Positions 5,876 to 13,016 of a DNA stretch of 33,976 bases are shown piece by piece. Origin of the DNA: a virus; the IMG/VR virus record IMGVR_UViG_3300015202_000033, positions 1-33,976 of that record. One strand, 5' to 3'. Each line of letters begins with the position of its first letter. Position 1 is the stretch's first letter. The notes under the pieces are model-generated. The model was not told the origin of the DNA. It saw only the letters and a program-made list of their open reading frames with translations, and did not search any database. A program made the position numbers and the translations under genes.

Positions 5876-6298
5876 ATGGCGCTAAACAACGCAGCCTCGA
5901 CCCTAGATCAGGCACAAACGCTGCTGGGCGCCCAGAGCGTGGAAATCAAGCGGCTGGTGGTCAAGGTGGAACCCGCGATGGCGGCTCCGTCCAAGGTGCG
6001 CGTGCTGCTGTGGGTGGCGGCGGCGAGCGATGCTGTGGCGCTGACTACCGGGCCGTGGACGGTGGCGCTCGCGCTGATGCTGCCGGTGACACGGGGGTAC
6101 CTCTCGGCCGAGGTCCGGTCGGATGCGGACTACGCGGCGGCACAGAACCCCGCCACGTCGGCGGCGTTCCTCACGCAGCTGGAACCCCTGTTTCAGCCCG
6201 AGGTACACGCCAATCCGAGCTACGTGACTCCCGATGACCCAACGGCGTTTGCGCTGAGCGAGTCGGCGCGCTGCTTAGGGAAGCGGGGACCAGTTTGA
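5876..6298 (+). CDS. hypothetical protein
   Basis: A 140-residue protein starting MALNNAASTLDQAQTLLGAQ. The ATG at 5876 is preferred to the TTG at 5867, which overlaps the previous stop. No strong ribosome-binding site is near; an AAGGA lies more than 20 bases upstream. A short inverted repeat CGTGT...ACACG (5858-5874) ends just before the ATG. The central part (VRVLLWVAAASDAVALTTGPWTVALALMLP) is hydrophobic but broken by polar residues. The C-terminal half is acidic and proline-containing. No family recognised. Confidence 0.5.
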   Translation: MALNNAASTLDQAQTLLGAQSVEIKRLVVKVEPAMAAPSKVRVLLWVAAASDAVALTTGPWTVALALMLPVTRGYLSAEVRSDADYAAAQNPATSAAFLTQLEPLFQPEVHANPSYVTPDDPTAFALSESARCLGKRGPV

Positions 6299-6440
6299 CC
6301 GCGCAGGCCACGCGGGGAAGTGTTCTCCGTACACCAGCGCGAGGTCGCATTTCGCAGCGGCGAAGGTGGCCCGGTCGGCAGCGGTGACGATAGATATGGG
6401 TCAGAGCCTTTCCGTGTCAGTGTGAGCGATGGCTCAGGGT

Positions 6441-6472
6441 GTATCCCAAGGATTACGTGAACGGCAGTTGAC
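6441..6472. promoter_or_regulatory. tandem operator-like pair before the RHH gene
   Basis: GTATCCCAAGGATTAC (6441-6456) is followed directly by GTGAACGGCAGTTGAC (6457-6472). The 12-mer GATTACGTGAAC at the junction is repeated exactly at 7149-7160. The right half of the second unit contains the -35-like TTGAC, so a protein bound here would cover the proposed promoter of the RHH gene. Confidence 0.55.
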
Positions 6473-6496
6473 GATGACGTTACTGTGCGCTACACG
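6468..6496 (+). promoter_or_regulatory. putative sigma70-type promoter of the RHH gene
   Basis: TTGACG (6468-6473) matches the -35 consensus at five of six bases and is followed after 17 bases by TACACG (6491-6496), a weak -10 (three of six). Transcription would start around 6503-6504, at the ATG of the RHH gene, implying a leaderless message; no ribosome-binding site is visible. The -10 is weak, so the call is tentative. Confidence 0.35.
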
Positions 6497-6503
6497 CATG
6501 GTC

Positions 6504-6701
6504 ATGGCCTCTGCGAAGGTGCAGCTCAAGGAATCAACGGTGTTGCTGCGGGCGGCCCCCGATCTGTTTGAAGACCTGGCGAGGTGGACGGACCGCCTGA
6601 ACAGCCACGACGAAGGGCCGCGCTGGACGCGGGCCGAGGTCATGAGGGTGGCGCTGCGGAGAGCCCTGCGGGAGCGCGGCGAGAAGGGGGAACTGCCATG
6701 A
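6504..6701 (+). CDS. ribbon-helix-helix (Arc/CopG-type) DNA-binding protein
   Basis: A 65-residue protein with an RHH layout: a short strand (STVLLR, 11-16), helix A (DLFEDLARWTDRLN, 20-33), a turn with GPRWTRAE, and helix B (AEVMRVALRRALRERGE, 44-60). RHH dimers insert a two-stranded sheet into the major groove of palindromic operators, usually as tandem dimers. The tandem palindromes at 6441-6472 lie directly upstream and overlap its promoter, suggesting autoregulation (inference). Starts at 6498, 6474 or 6429 are also in frame; 6504 is chosen because the promoter geometry points there. Its stop overlaps the next start (ATGA). Confidence 0.65.
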   Translation: MASAKVQLKESTVLLRAAPDLFEDLARWTDRLNSHDEGPRWTRAEVMRVALRRALRERGEKGELP

Positions 6702-6883
6702 ACTACGACCCACCGGAATTCTGCATCACTCGCAACCACGACGGCAGCTACACGGTGGCCCTGGGAGACATCCATGGCCTCGCCCGCGACACAGAGGCCG
6801 AGGCCCTGGTGGACATCTGCGGGCGCATCGGGCGCTGCGTCGATCGGCTCATGTCCATCGGCGGCAAGGGGAGGCGGGCGTGA
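6698..6883 (+). CDS. small hypothetical protein (61 aa)
   Basis: A 61-residue protein beginning MNYDPPEFCITRNHDGSYTV. The pattern of a strand FCITRNHDGSYTVALGD followed by a helix (TEAEALVDICGRIGRCVDRLMS) looks like a small alpha/beta protein. It is coupled by ATGA to the RHH gene and by GTGA to the next gene, so the three are probably one operon leading up to the terminase. Function unknown. Confidence 0.55.
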   Translation: MNYDPPEFCITRNHDGSYTVALGDIHGLARDTEAEALVDICGRIGRCVDRLMSIGGKGRRA

Positions 6884-7116
6884 AACCCGGCATGAGCACA
6901 GCGATCGACGCCATGGTCAAGCGCTGGAAGAAGGCGTTTCCGCAGGCTACCGTCATCCGCGAGAAGACGCCCGAGGGGGACGTCGTCGGGCTGCGCATCG
7001 GGCGGCACGAACTGACTCACCTCATCGACGACCGAATGCGGGTGAGCTTGCTCCACAGCGTGGAGAGTTGCACGGCCGACGCGGTACGACGGTTCCTGGA
7101 GAAGAGCATCCGGTAG
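6880..7116 (+). CDS. small hypothetical protein upstream of terminase
   Basis: A 78-residue protein from GTG 6880 (an ATG at 6892 is also possible). It reads AIDAMVKRWKKAFPQATVIREKTPEGDVVGLRIGRHELTHLIDD and ends with a basic helix (ADAVRRFLEKSIR). Its position next to the large terminase gene is where a small terminase subunit is often found, but it is short and lacks a recognisable helix-turn-helix, so I leave it unnamed. Confidence 0.55.
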   Translation: MKPGMSTAIDAMVKRWKKAFPQATVIREKTPEGDVVGLRIGRHELTHLIDDRMRVSLLHSVESCTADAVRRFLEKSIR

Positions 7117-7138
7117 GCCCCGCCCTCGCCCGAAAACT

Positions 7139-7170
7139 GTGAACCGCAGATTACGTGAACAGTAGTTCAC
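7139..7170. promoter_or_regulatory. tandem operator-like pair before the terminase gene
   Basis: GTGAACCGCAGATTAC (7139-7154) is followed directly by GTGAACAGTAGTTCAC (7155-7170). The second unit is a perfect interrupted palindrome (GTGAAC-N4-GTTCAC). The pair ends 22 bases before the terminase GTG at 7193. TTCACG (7166-7171) sits where TTGACG sits at the RHH gene, so a promoter in the same position is possible, although no good -10 is seen. Confidence 0.6.
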
Positions 7171-7192
7171 GGTTCGTGCTACGGTCCTGCTC

Positions 7193-8773
7193 GTGGTGGC
7201 ACCACGGGCAAGTCCTCGCAAACCTAGCGCCAAGCGCGCCGCGGAGCCTCAGGCGATCCGTCCGCTGCCCTTCGTTGGGTTTGCGGATGCCGTGCTTCGC
7301 CTTCGGCTGACGACGGCTCAGTTCGTTTACGGACGAGTTGCCTTCGACGGCGTTGACCCGATCGACCTGCCCGAGGAGCTGCGCCCGATCGCTCTCGACC
7401 TCTTCGGGGGGGCGGAGCGCATCCCTTCGGCGGTGCGGCGCATTCTCGTCCTTCGGGCGGGTCGGGCCTCCGGGAAAACCCTACTCGCTGCGGCGTACTC
7501 GGTCTGGAGGATGGCTTACGCCGACCTCGGCCAGTGCGGCCCGGGCGACAAGCCGACGGCGTTCATTGTCTCGCCCCGCGTCAGCAAGCAGTCGCGCATT
7601 GCGTTCCGCGACGCGAAAGAGTTCTGCGACCGCGCCGCGGGTGTCCTCGGCTGGACGCTCGTGGCCGCGAGCGCCGACAGCCTGGAGTACACGCGAGGCG
7701 ACGGGGCGACCGTGGCCTTTGAGTCGGCGGCGAAGTCCAAGGGCGGCGATGCCATCCGAGGCTTCAGCATCATCAGCCTGATCGTCGACGAGAGCGAGTA
7801 TATCGCGCCGAACGACCCGGGATCGATGGTGTCGGACGGCGAGATTATCGCCGCGGCCATCCCCCGGCTGATCAAGGGATCGTCGGCCATCCTCATCTCG
7901 ACGCCCTGGCCTGCGGAGTCGACCACGTCGGTGCTGTTTGACAAGAACTTTGGAGCACCGTCGACGGCGCTCGTCGCGCGGGCGCCGACGGTGACGATGC
8001 GCGACAACGACCCGGATGTCGTGGCGATGGTCGCGGCGGAGCGAGAGCGCGACCCATCAAACGCCCTGCGCGAGTTTGACTGCATCCTCTCGGATGTCGC
8101 GGGGATGTTCTTCGAGACGAACACCATCGATCGCGCCGTTCTCGCAGGCGCCACGTTCGTTCCGACCGGGCGCCATGCGAGCGCGGGGATGGATCTAGCG
8201 TTCCGTCACGACTCTTCGGGACTCATCGTGGTCGAGCGATCACTCGGCATCGTCGCTGTCACGCGCGTGGAACTCGAGCGACCTTCGCCAGGCAGCCCGC
8301 TCGTGCCGTCGGTCGTCATCACCTTCTTCGCCAAGCGCGCCCGGGAAGTCGGCGCGAGCACCTGCGCGACCGACCAGCACTACATCGAAACGGCGATCGA
8401 GCACGGGAGCAAAGCCGGCATGACCGTGCTTCCCGCGCTCGCGTCGGGCGAGCAACGCGACAAGGCGTTTCTCTACCTGCGCGACCTACTTCGCGAGGGG
8501 CGCCTCGCGCTCCCGAACGACTCGCGGCTCATTCACCAGCTCCGCTCTGTCAGCGCTCGACCCAAGCCCGGAGGTGGGCTCGGCATCTTGCTACCGCGCA
8601 CCATCGGCAACGGCCACGCGGACCTTGTTTCCGCGCTCATCCAGGCCGTGTGGCTAGACCGCCGCTTCGGTTTGATCACTACCCCTCATGACAACGTGAC
8701 CCCGCTCCGAGCACGGCAGGGGATGCGCCCCGACGCGCTCTTTGCGACCGGCTCTGTCTTCTCGAGGTTCTGA
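7193..8773 (+). CDS. terL: terminase large subunit (ATPase and nuclease)
   Basis: A 526-residue protein that cuts and pumps DNA into the prohead. The ATPase part shows Walker A GRASGKT (90-96), Walker B ISLIVDESE with the Asp-Glu pair at 199-200, and a coupling motif ILISTPW (233-239). The RNase H-like nuclease part has the expected acidic residues: D334 in AGMDLAFRHDSSG, D394 in CATDQHYIE, and D477 in GNGHADLVSALIQAVW. The length is normal for the family, and it precedes the portal gene as in Mu (gp28). Two adjacent GTG codons (7193, 7196) can start it; no strong ribosome-binding site is visible. The operator pair 7139-7170 lies directly upstream. Confidence 0.93.
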   Translation: MVAPRASPRKPSAKRAAEPQAIRPLPFVGFADAVLRLRLTTAQFVYGRVAFDGVDPIDLPEELRPIALDLFGGAERIPSAVRRILVLRAGRASGKTLLAAAYSVWRMAYADLGQCGPGDKPTAFIVSPRVSKQSRIAFRDAKEFCDRAAGVLGWTLVAASADSLEYTRGDGATVAFESAAKSKGGDAIRGFSIISLIVDESEYIAPNDPGSMVSDGEIIAAAIPRLIKGSSAILISTPWPAESTTSVLFDKNFGAPSTALVARAPTVTMRDNDPDVVAMVAAERERDPSNALREFDCILSDVAGMFFETNTIDRAVLAGATFVPTGRHASAGMDLAFRHDSSGLIVVERSLGIVAVTRVELERPSPGSPLVPSVVITFFAKRAREVGASTCATDQHYIETAIEHGSKAGMTVLPALASGEQRDKAFLYLRDLLREGRLALPNDSRLIHQLRSVSARPKPGGGLGILLPRTIGNGHADLVSALIQAVWLDRRFGLITTPHDNVTPLRARQGMRPDALFATGSVFSRF

Positions 8774-8776
8774 CCC

Positions 8777-9085
8777 ATGGCTCATCTCCTGCTGCGCTGC
8801 GAACTGTTCGAGGGATCAACGATGCTGCGCAACGTCGCAGACATCGAGCACTCCACGCTTTGCAACGCATTCTCCCTCGACCCTTGCTCGCACTGGTTCG
8901 ATCTGCCGCGCTCCGCGCAGGACATGCGTCAGGGCGCGGCGGGCCGCCACATCAACGGGCTTGTCTTCCGCGGGCCGAAGGGTACCGCGCCGGTTGGGAA
9001 GCTCACCGTGGCCCGCGACGGGGAACGGTTCGCTGACTCCGACGGCAGCGATCCGCGCGAGTTCTTCAACCTTTCCCGGAGCTGA
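8777..9085 (+). CDS. hypothetical protein between terminase and portal
   Basis: A 102-residue protein starting three bases after the terminase stop. It contains FEGSTMLRNVADIEHSTLCNAFSLDPCSHWF and, near the end, GKLTVARDGERFADSDGSDPREFFNLSRS. No transmembrane segment or known motif is evident. Its place in the packaging module suggests a head or packaging accessory role, which is inference only. Confidence 0.6.
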   Translation: MAHLLLRCELFEGSTMLRNVADIEHSTLCNAFSLDPCSHWFDLPRSAQDMRQGAAGRHINGLVFRGPKGTAPVGKLTVARDGERFADSDGSDPREFFNLSRS

Positions 9086-9087
9086 AG

Positions 9088-9237
9088 ATGTTCGACATCT
9101 ACGCCGCGAAGAAGCCCCCGCCTCCCAAACCATCGAAGCCCAAGTCTGCGGGTCTCGAGGAGAAGTGGAAGCCCGGGCAGAAACCAACCTGGGGTCCCGA
9201 AGGGCCCTCGTTCCCCATCAAAAAGAAGAAGCCATGA
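9088..9237 (+). CDS. small Lys/Pro-rich protein (49 aa)
   Basis: A 49-residue protein beginning MFDIYAAKKPPPPKPSKPKS and ending PSFPIKKKKP. It is very basic and proline-rich, so probably unfolded, and could bind nucleic acid or the acidic surface of a partner (inference). The frame is supported by a two-base gap after the previous stop and an ATGA overlap with the next start. Short basic proteins like this are easily missed by gene finders. Confidence 0.6.
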   Translation: MFDIYAAKKPPPPKPSKPKSAGLEEKWKPGQKPTWGPEGPSFPIKKKKP

Positions 9238-9650
9238 CGCAAGAGCTGCAGCCGATCCGCACTCAGATCAACGACAACTCCGTGCGTCGCAAGCGCTTCG
9301 GTCTGATGCAGGCACGCATCGACACCACGCACGTGTGGACCTGGAAAGAGAAGGGCAAGATGCGCCCGTTTCTGAAGCAGGTTCAGATCTCAAACATCAT
9401 CGATGCGGTGGACGATTCGGGGGAGAAAACCCTGACGATGCTCTACTGCCTGAAGTGCCAGGCACTCGCCGAGACGCTCGAGCAGCTGACCAAAGAGCAC
9501 GATGTCAAGGAGATGACGCAGCTCGAGCAGCAGCACGTCTACCTCTACATCTCGAGCAAGAACGGCCCTGACGGCCAGCCCGAGGCGTTTTACTCGACCG
9601 AGGCATTAGCGACCGATGGCCTTTTCGCCTTCGATCGACCCGTTCTCTGA
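9234..9650 (+). CDS. hypothetical protein upstream of portal
   Basis: A 138-residue protein starting MTQELQPIRTQINDNSVRRK. It has RIDTTHVWTWKEKGKMRPFL, a CLKCQALAETLEQLTKEH segment and a C-terminal strand-rich part (QQHVYLYISSKNGPDGQPEAFY). The ATG at 9234 is chosen for the ATGA overlap, although the frame stays open far upstream. Its last 35 bases overlap the portal gene. Function unknown. Confidence 0.6.
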   Translation: MTQELQPIRTQINDNSVRRKRFGLMQARIDTTHVWTWKEKGKMRPFLKQVQISNIIDAVDDSGEKTLTMLYCLKCQALAETLEQLTKEHDVKEMTQLEQQHVYLYISSKNGPDGQPEAFYSTEALATDGLFAFDRPVL

Positions 9651-11178
9651 CCACCCGCTTTCGGGCCCCGGCATGATCCGAAGCACGGGCCCGGCGGGCG
9701 GAGTTCCGTCGATCGTCGACCAGTTCGGAAAGGTCGTCCCCGTCCTAAACGACCCGGCGTTTCAACCCCCGGTCGACCCGCTAACGAACCTGGTAGGCCG
9801 AGCCGATGTCATTCAGCGCGACATCCCGAACGTCGTCGTTCAGACAGGCTGGGATGTCGGCGGCGTGCGCGCAGCCATCGGCGAACTCGTCGTCGGACTC
9901 TTCGACACACCTGGCCAGCTCGTCGACAGCATCTGCGCCGACTCGCGAGTCAAGGCGGCCATGGCCAGCCTTCACGGCTCGCTCTTCGGCCGCCCTATCA
10001 CCTTCGATGTCCCCAAGCGTCTGAAGGGCTCCAGCGCCGCGCAGGAGGCCCTCGATGACTGGCGCGAGTGCTGGCCCAGGATGGCCACCGAAGCGGCCAT
10101 GGCGGAACTGGACCTGTGGAGTGAGATGCTTGGATTCGGACTGGCGCCGATGGTGTGGGACACGTCGGGCGACCTCTCGATTCCGATTCTGAAACCCTGG
10201 CATCCGCGCTTCGTCTACTACCACTGGACCTATCGATGCTTCGTCGCGCTCACGCTCGACGGGCAGGTCCCGATAGCCACCGGCGATGGCACGTGGCTCA
10301 TGCACGCGCCGCACGGGGAACAGCGCGGCTGGATGCGGGGCAGCATGTGGGGCGTCGCTCCCTGGTGGCTCGCGCGCAACTACGGGCTGCGAGACTGGGC
10401 CCGATGGAGCGAGCGGCACGGGTTCCCGATGCTGCTGGCGAAAACCCCGGCCGCTGGCGACCCGAATCAGATCGCCCTGTTTCAGGCATCGCTCGCGGGG
10501 CTCGGGCAGGAGTCGGTGATCCAGATCCCCCAGGGCGTCGATGCTCAGTACTCCTACGGGTTGGAGTACCTCGAGCCGAGCGATCCAGCGTGGCAGGGAT
10601 TCCAGCAACTCATCGACGCCTGCGGGATGGAAATCACGCTCGCGCTCATGAGCCAGAACCTCACCACCGAGGTGAAGGAAGGCAGCTTCGCTGCCGCCCG
10701 CGTCCACGGCGACGTGAAGCAGGTTCGCGTGGAGTCGAAAGCGCGCGGATGGGAGCAGACGATCCAGCGGCAGCTCGCGCGCCCGTTCTGCCTGATGAAT
10801 CACGGGGACCCCGACCTTGCGCCCGTCGCGACGTGGGACGTGAGCCCCGAAGAGGACAAGCGCGAGAAGAGCCTGACGATGATGTCGTTCGCGCAAACGC
10901 TGAACTACCTCCGCGTCGCGGGCGTGAAGCTCGTCGACCCCGCGCAGCTCGCCAAGCAGGTCGGGATCGATCTCGGCGAGTACGAGCACGTTGACCCGCT
11001 GCAAGTCGAGGCGAAGGTCGCTCAGACCGGCAAGAACGTGAGCGAGGACGACGTGGGAACGCCCGCGTCGGATGACGACCCGGCGCCTGACGTTCCCCGC
11101 GTCGTGAAGCCAGGCAAGCAGAAGCCCAGCAAACCGAAGCCCTCCGGGCAGAAGGACGACGATGCCGACGCCGCGTAA
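9616..11178 (+). CDS. portal protein (DUF935, Mu gp29-like)
   Basis: A 520-residue portal protein, the dodecameric ring through which DNA enters the capsid. Features consistent with the Mu gp29 (DUF935) family are the region after residue 100 (VDSICADSRVKAAMASLHGSLFGRP), the conserved WARWSERHGFPMLLAKTP segment (about 260-275), GLEYLEPSDPAWQGFQQLID, and the stem region near EITLALMSQNLTTEVKEGSFAAARVHGDV. The last 50 residues are Lys/Pro/Asp-rich and probably disordered. It follows terminase as in Mu. No separate gpF-like minor head gene follows; the protease gene overlaps its end by 17 bases. Confidence 0.88.
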   Translation: MAFSPSIDPFSDHPLSGPGMIRSTGPAGGVPSIVDQFGKVVPVLNDPAFQPPVDPLTNLVGRADVIQRDIPNVVVQTGWDVGGVRAAIGELVVGLFDTPGQLVDSICADSRVKAAMASLHGSLFGRPITFDVPKRLKGSSAAQEALDDWRECWPRMATEAAMAELDLWSEMLGFGLAPMVWDTSGDLSIPILKPWHPRFVYYHWTYRCFVALTLDGQVPIATGDGTWLMHAPHGEQRGWMRGSMWGVAPWWLARNYGLRDWARWSERHGFPMLLAKTPAAGDPNQIALFQASLAGLGQESVIQIPQGVDAQYSYGLEYLEPSDPAWQGFQQLIDACGMEITLALMSQNLTTEVKEGSFAAARVHGDVKQVRVESKARGWEQTIQRQLARPFCLMNHGDPDLAPVATWDVSPEEDKREKSLTMMSFAQTLNYLRVAGVKLVDPAQLAKQVGIDLGEYEHVDPLQVEAKVAQTGKNVSEDDVGTPASDDDPAPDVPRVVKPGKQKPSKPKPSGQKDDDADAA

Positions 11179-13006
11179 CGCCGCTCGAGCGCCCGCCCGC
11201 GCGCTCTTCCGCACCCACGCCGAGCAGGGCGAACTGCTCGCGCTCTCGCCCGAAGCAATCGGCGTCACGTTCGCGTTCGGAGCCGACGAGCCTGAGACGA
11301 ACGTGACGGAGGACGGGGTCGGGATCGTCTCGATTCAGGGCCCGTTGCAGCACCACACCAGCTGGATGTGGGACTCCTACGATGCGATTCTCTCGCGCGT
11401 CGAGACAGCACTCTGTGACGACTCCGTCAAGGCGCTTGTCCTTCGCTTCGACTCGCCCGGCGGAGAAGCCGCCGGCATGACCGAGGCGCACAAGAAGATC
11501 CGCCGCCTGCGCAAGCAGTATGGAAAGCCCATCTTCGGGTACTCCGACGAGTACGCGTGCAGCGCCGCCTACGGGCTCATCTCCGCGTGTGACGAGGTCT
11601 GGCTCCCCGATACCGGGGGCGTCGGAAGCGTCGGCGTCATCGCCACGCTGCTGGACGCGACCAAGAAAAACAAGCGCGAAGGCATCAGGGTAGAGCTCGT
11701 CACGACCGGGGCTCGCAAGACGGACTCCCACCCCGACCGCGTACTCACGGATGAGATCGTAGCCGTCATCCAGTCGCGGGTGAACGCCCTGCGAGACGTG
11801 TTCTTCGGGCTCGTTTCCGAAGCCCGAGGCATCTCCGTTGAAGCCATCGACGCCCTGCAAGCTGGCGTTTTCATTGGCCCGCAGGCGGTTGAGGCCGGCC
11901 TGGCCGATGGCGTAGCACCTTTCGATCAGTTCTTGACACTCGTGACGAACTCGGCGATTACTGTGAACAACGGTTCACGTGAACCACTGGTTACAGTCGC
12001 CCCGGCCGTGGCTGCCACCTCGAAGGAAAACTCTATGAGCGCGAAGCTTCTCACCTTGACTCAGCGGCGCGACCGCGCTGCAGCCGCGTTCGGTGCGGCA
12101 TCCTCCGAGGCGGACAAGAAGGTCCTCCTCTCCAAACTTGAGAGGGCCTCGCTGGCGCTCTCCAACGCCAAGGACCAGTCGAAGCCTAAGTCCAAGCTCT
12201 CCCCGAAAGCGAAGGCCAAACTCTCCCCGAAGGCTTCTGCCAAGTCTCCGATCCGCGCCGCTGCTGACAGCGAAGAGGAAGAGGAAGAGGAGGAGGACGA
12301 AGAGGAGGAGGAGGAGACTTCCGCCGCCGACGGCGACCCCCCCGACGACGACGACTCCGACCCGGACGACGACTCCGACGACGAGGACGAAGACGAAGAC
12401 GAGGAGGAAGAGGAGGACGAGGAAGAGGAAGAGGAGGAAGAGGAGGACGAGGAAGAGGCCAAGGCCCAGGCAAAGGACTTCCTGACGGGGAAGCTCGGCC
12501 GTCGCTACGCCCCCTCGAGGCTTCTCGCCCTGGTCAAGCACGCCACGGGCGCGAAGAGCGTGCAGGCTGCATTCGGCGCTGTCGCGGCGCTGAAGACCGA
12601 GAAAGCCAGCGTGCGGAAGATGAGCGCGCGGCTTGCGAAGCTCGAAGCCTCGGCGCGCGCTGAGAAGGTCGAGACGATGCTGACGACCGCCAAGCGGGAC
12701 GGGAAGATTACCCGAGCGCAGTCCGTCGACCGCGGGGGCAAGAGCCTCCACGCGAAGGGCATGAAAGATCACAAGTTCCTCTCGGGGTTCCTGGGTGGAC
12801 TTCCGAAGCGCATTCGCACCGAGGAGGACGGCTCGTTCGTTCCCCGTGCGGATTCCAAGGGGGCCCCGATCGGCGCTCCCTCCGGAAGCGACCAGGAGAA
12901 GATTCTCGCCGCGGCTGGCGTGGGTCTCTCGGGCGCGGAACTCGCCGCCTTCCACGCGAAAATGACTGAGTCGATGGCCAAGGTCGCCACCGCCAAGAGC
13001 TTCTGA
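11162..13006 (+). CDS. S49-type prohead protease fused to scaffold (Mu gpI-like)
   Basis: A 614-residue polypeptide. Residues about 50-265 are an SppA-like S49 serine protease (ClpP/crotonase fold): LVLRFDSPGGEAAGM, the nucleophile S134 in YACSAAYGL, the segment GGVGSVGVIA, and K186 in TTGARKTDSHP. The 52-residue Ser-Lys spacing equals that of bacterial SppA. Residues 292-614 are the scaffold: a basic Lys/Pro/Ala repeat stretch, then an almost pure Glu/Asp tract (about 370-433), then a helical C-terminus. Phage Mu has the same arrangement (gpI with gpZ in frame). The protease processes the prohead and releases the scaffold. An internal start at 12035 yields the scaffold alone. Confidence 0.9.
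   Translation: MPTPRNAARAPARALFRTHAEQGELLALSPEAIGVTFAFGADEPETNVTEDGVGIVSIQGPLQHHTSWMWDSYDAILSRVETALCDDSVKALVLRFDSPGGEAAGMTEAHKKIRRLRKQYGKPIFGYSDEYACSAAYGLISACDEVWLPDTGGVGSVGVIATLLDATKKNKREGIRVELVTTGARKTDSHPDRVLTDEIVAVIQSRVNALRDVFFGLVSEARGISVEAIDALQAGVFIGPQAVEAGLADGVAPFDQFLTLVTNSAITVNNGSREPLVTVAPAVAATSKENSMSAKLLTLTQRRDRAAAAFGAASSEADKKVLLSKLERASLALSNAKDQSKPKSKLSPKAKAKLSPKASAKSPIRAAADSEEEEEEEEDEEEEEETSAADGDPPDDDDSDPDDDSDDEDEDEDEEEEEDEEEEEEEEEDEEEAKAQAKDFLTGKLGRRYAPSRLLALVKHATGAKSVQAAFGAVAALKTEKASVRKMSARLAKLEASARAEKVETMLTTAKRDGKITRAQSVDRGGKSLHAKGMKDHKFLSGFLGGLPKRIRTEEDGSFVPRADSKGAPIGAPSGSDQEKILAAAGVGLSGAELAAFHAKMTESMAKVATAKSF
11963..11994. promoter_or_regulatory. tandem operator-like pair inside the protease-scaffold gene
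   Basis: GTGAACAACGGTTCAC (11963-11978, a perfect interrupted palindrome) is followed directly by GTGAACCACTGGTTAC (11979-11994). The pair lies in the codons for the linker between protease and scaffold, 40 bases before the internal scaffold start. The junction forms GGTTCACGTGAACC (11972-11985), which resembles parS, but the 16-bp period ties it to the other clusters. Confidence 0.6.
12035..13006 (+). CDS. scaffolding protein from internal start (Mu gpZ-like)
   Basis: The in-frame ATG at 12035 (Met 292 of the fusion, MSAKLLTLTQRRDR) is preceded by GAAGGA at 12022-12027 with seven bases of spacing, a good ribosome-binding site inside a coding region. The product is 323 residues: a helical start, a Lys/Pro/Ala-rich stretch (KSKLSPKAKAKLSPKASAK), about 60 residues almost all Glu/Asp, and a C-terminal helical region ending in AKVATAKSF. 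It would assemble the prohead shell in excess over the protease form. This nested expression is established for Mu I/Z; here it is inferred from the start site. Confidence 0.7.
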   Translation: MSAKLLTLTQRRDRAAAAFGAASSEADKKVLLSKLERASLALSNAKDQSKPKSKLSPKAKAKLSPKASAKSPIRAAADSEEEEEEEEDEEEEEETSAADGDPPDDDDSDPDDDSDDEDEDEDEEEEEDEEEEEEEEEDEEEAKAQAKDFLTGKLGRRYAPSRLLALVKHATGAKSVQAAFGAVAALKTEKASVRKMSARLAKLEASARAEKVETMLTTAKRDGKITRAQSVDRGGKSLHAKGMKDHKFLSGFLGGLPKRIRTEEDGSFVPRADSKGAPIGAPSGSDQEKILAAAGVGLSGAELAAFHAKMTESMAKVATAKSF

Positions 13007-13016
13007 GGAGACGACG

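Noticed and set aside
11972-11985. parS-like palindrome GGTTCACGTGAACC
   Set aside because: It resembles the ParB site but arises at the junction of two operator-family units with the 16-bp period seen elsewhere; no ParA/ParB genes are in view.
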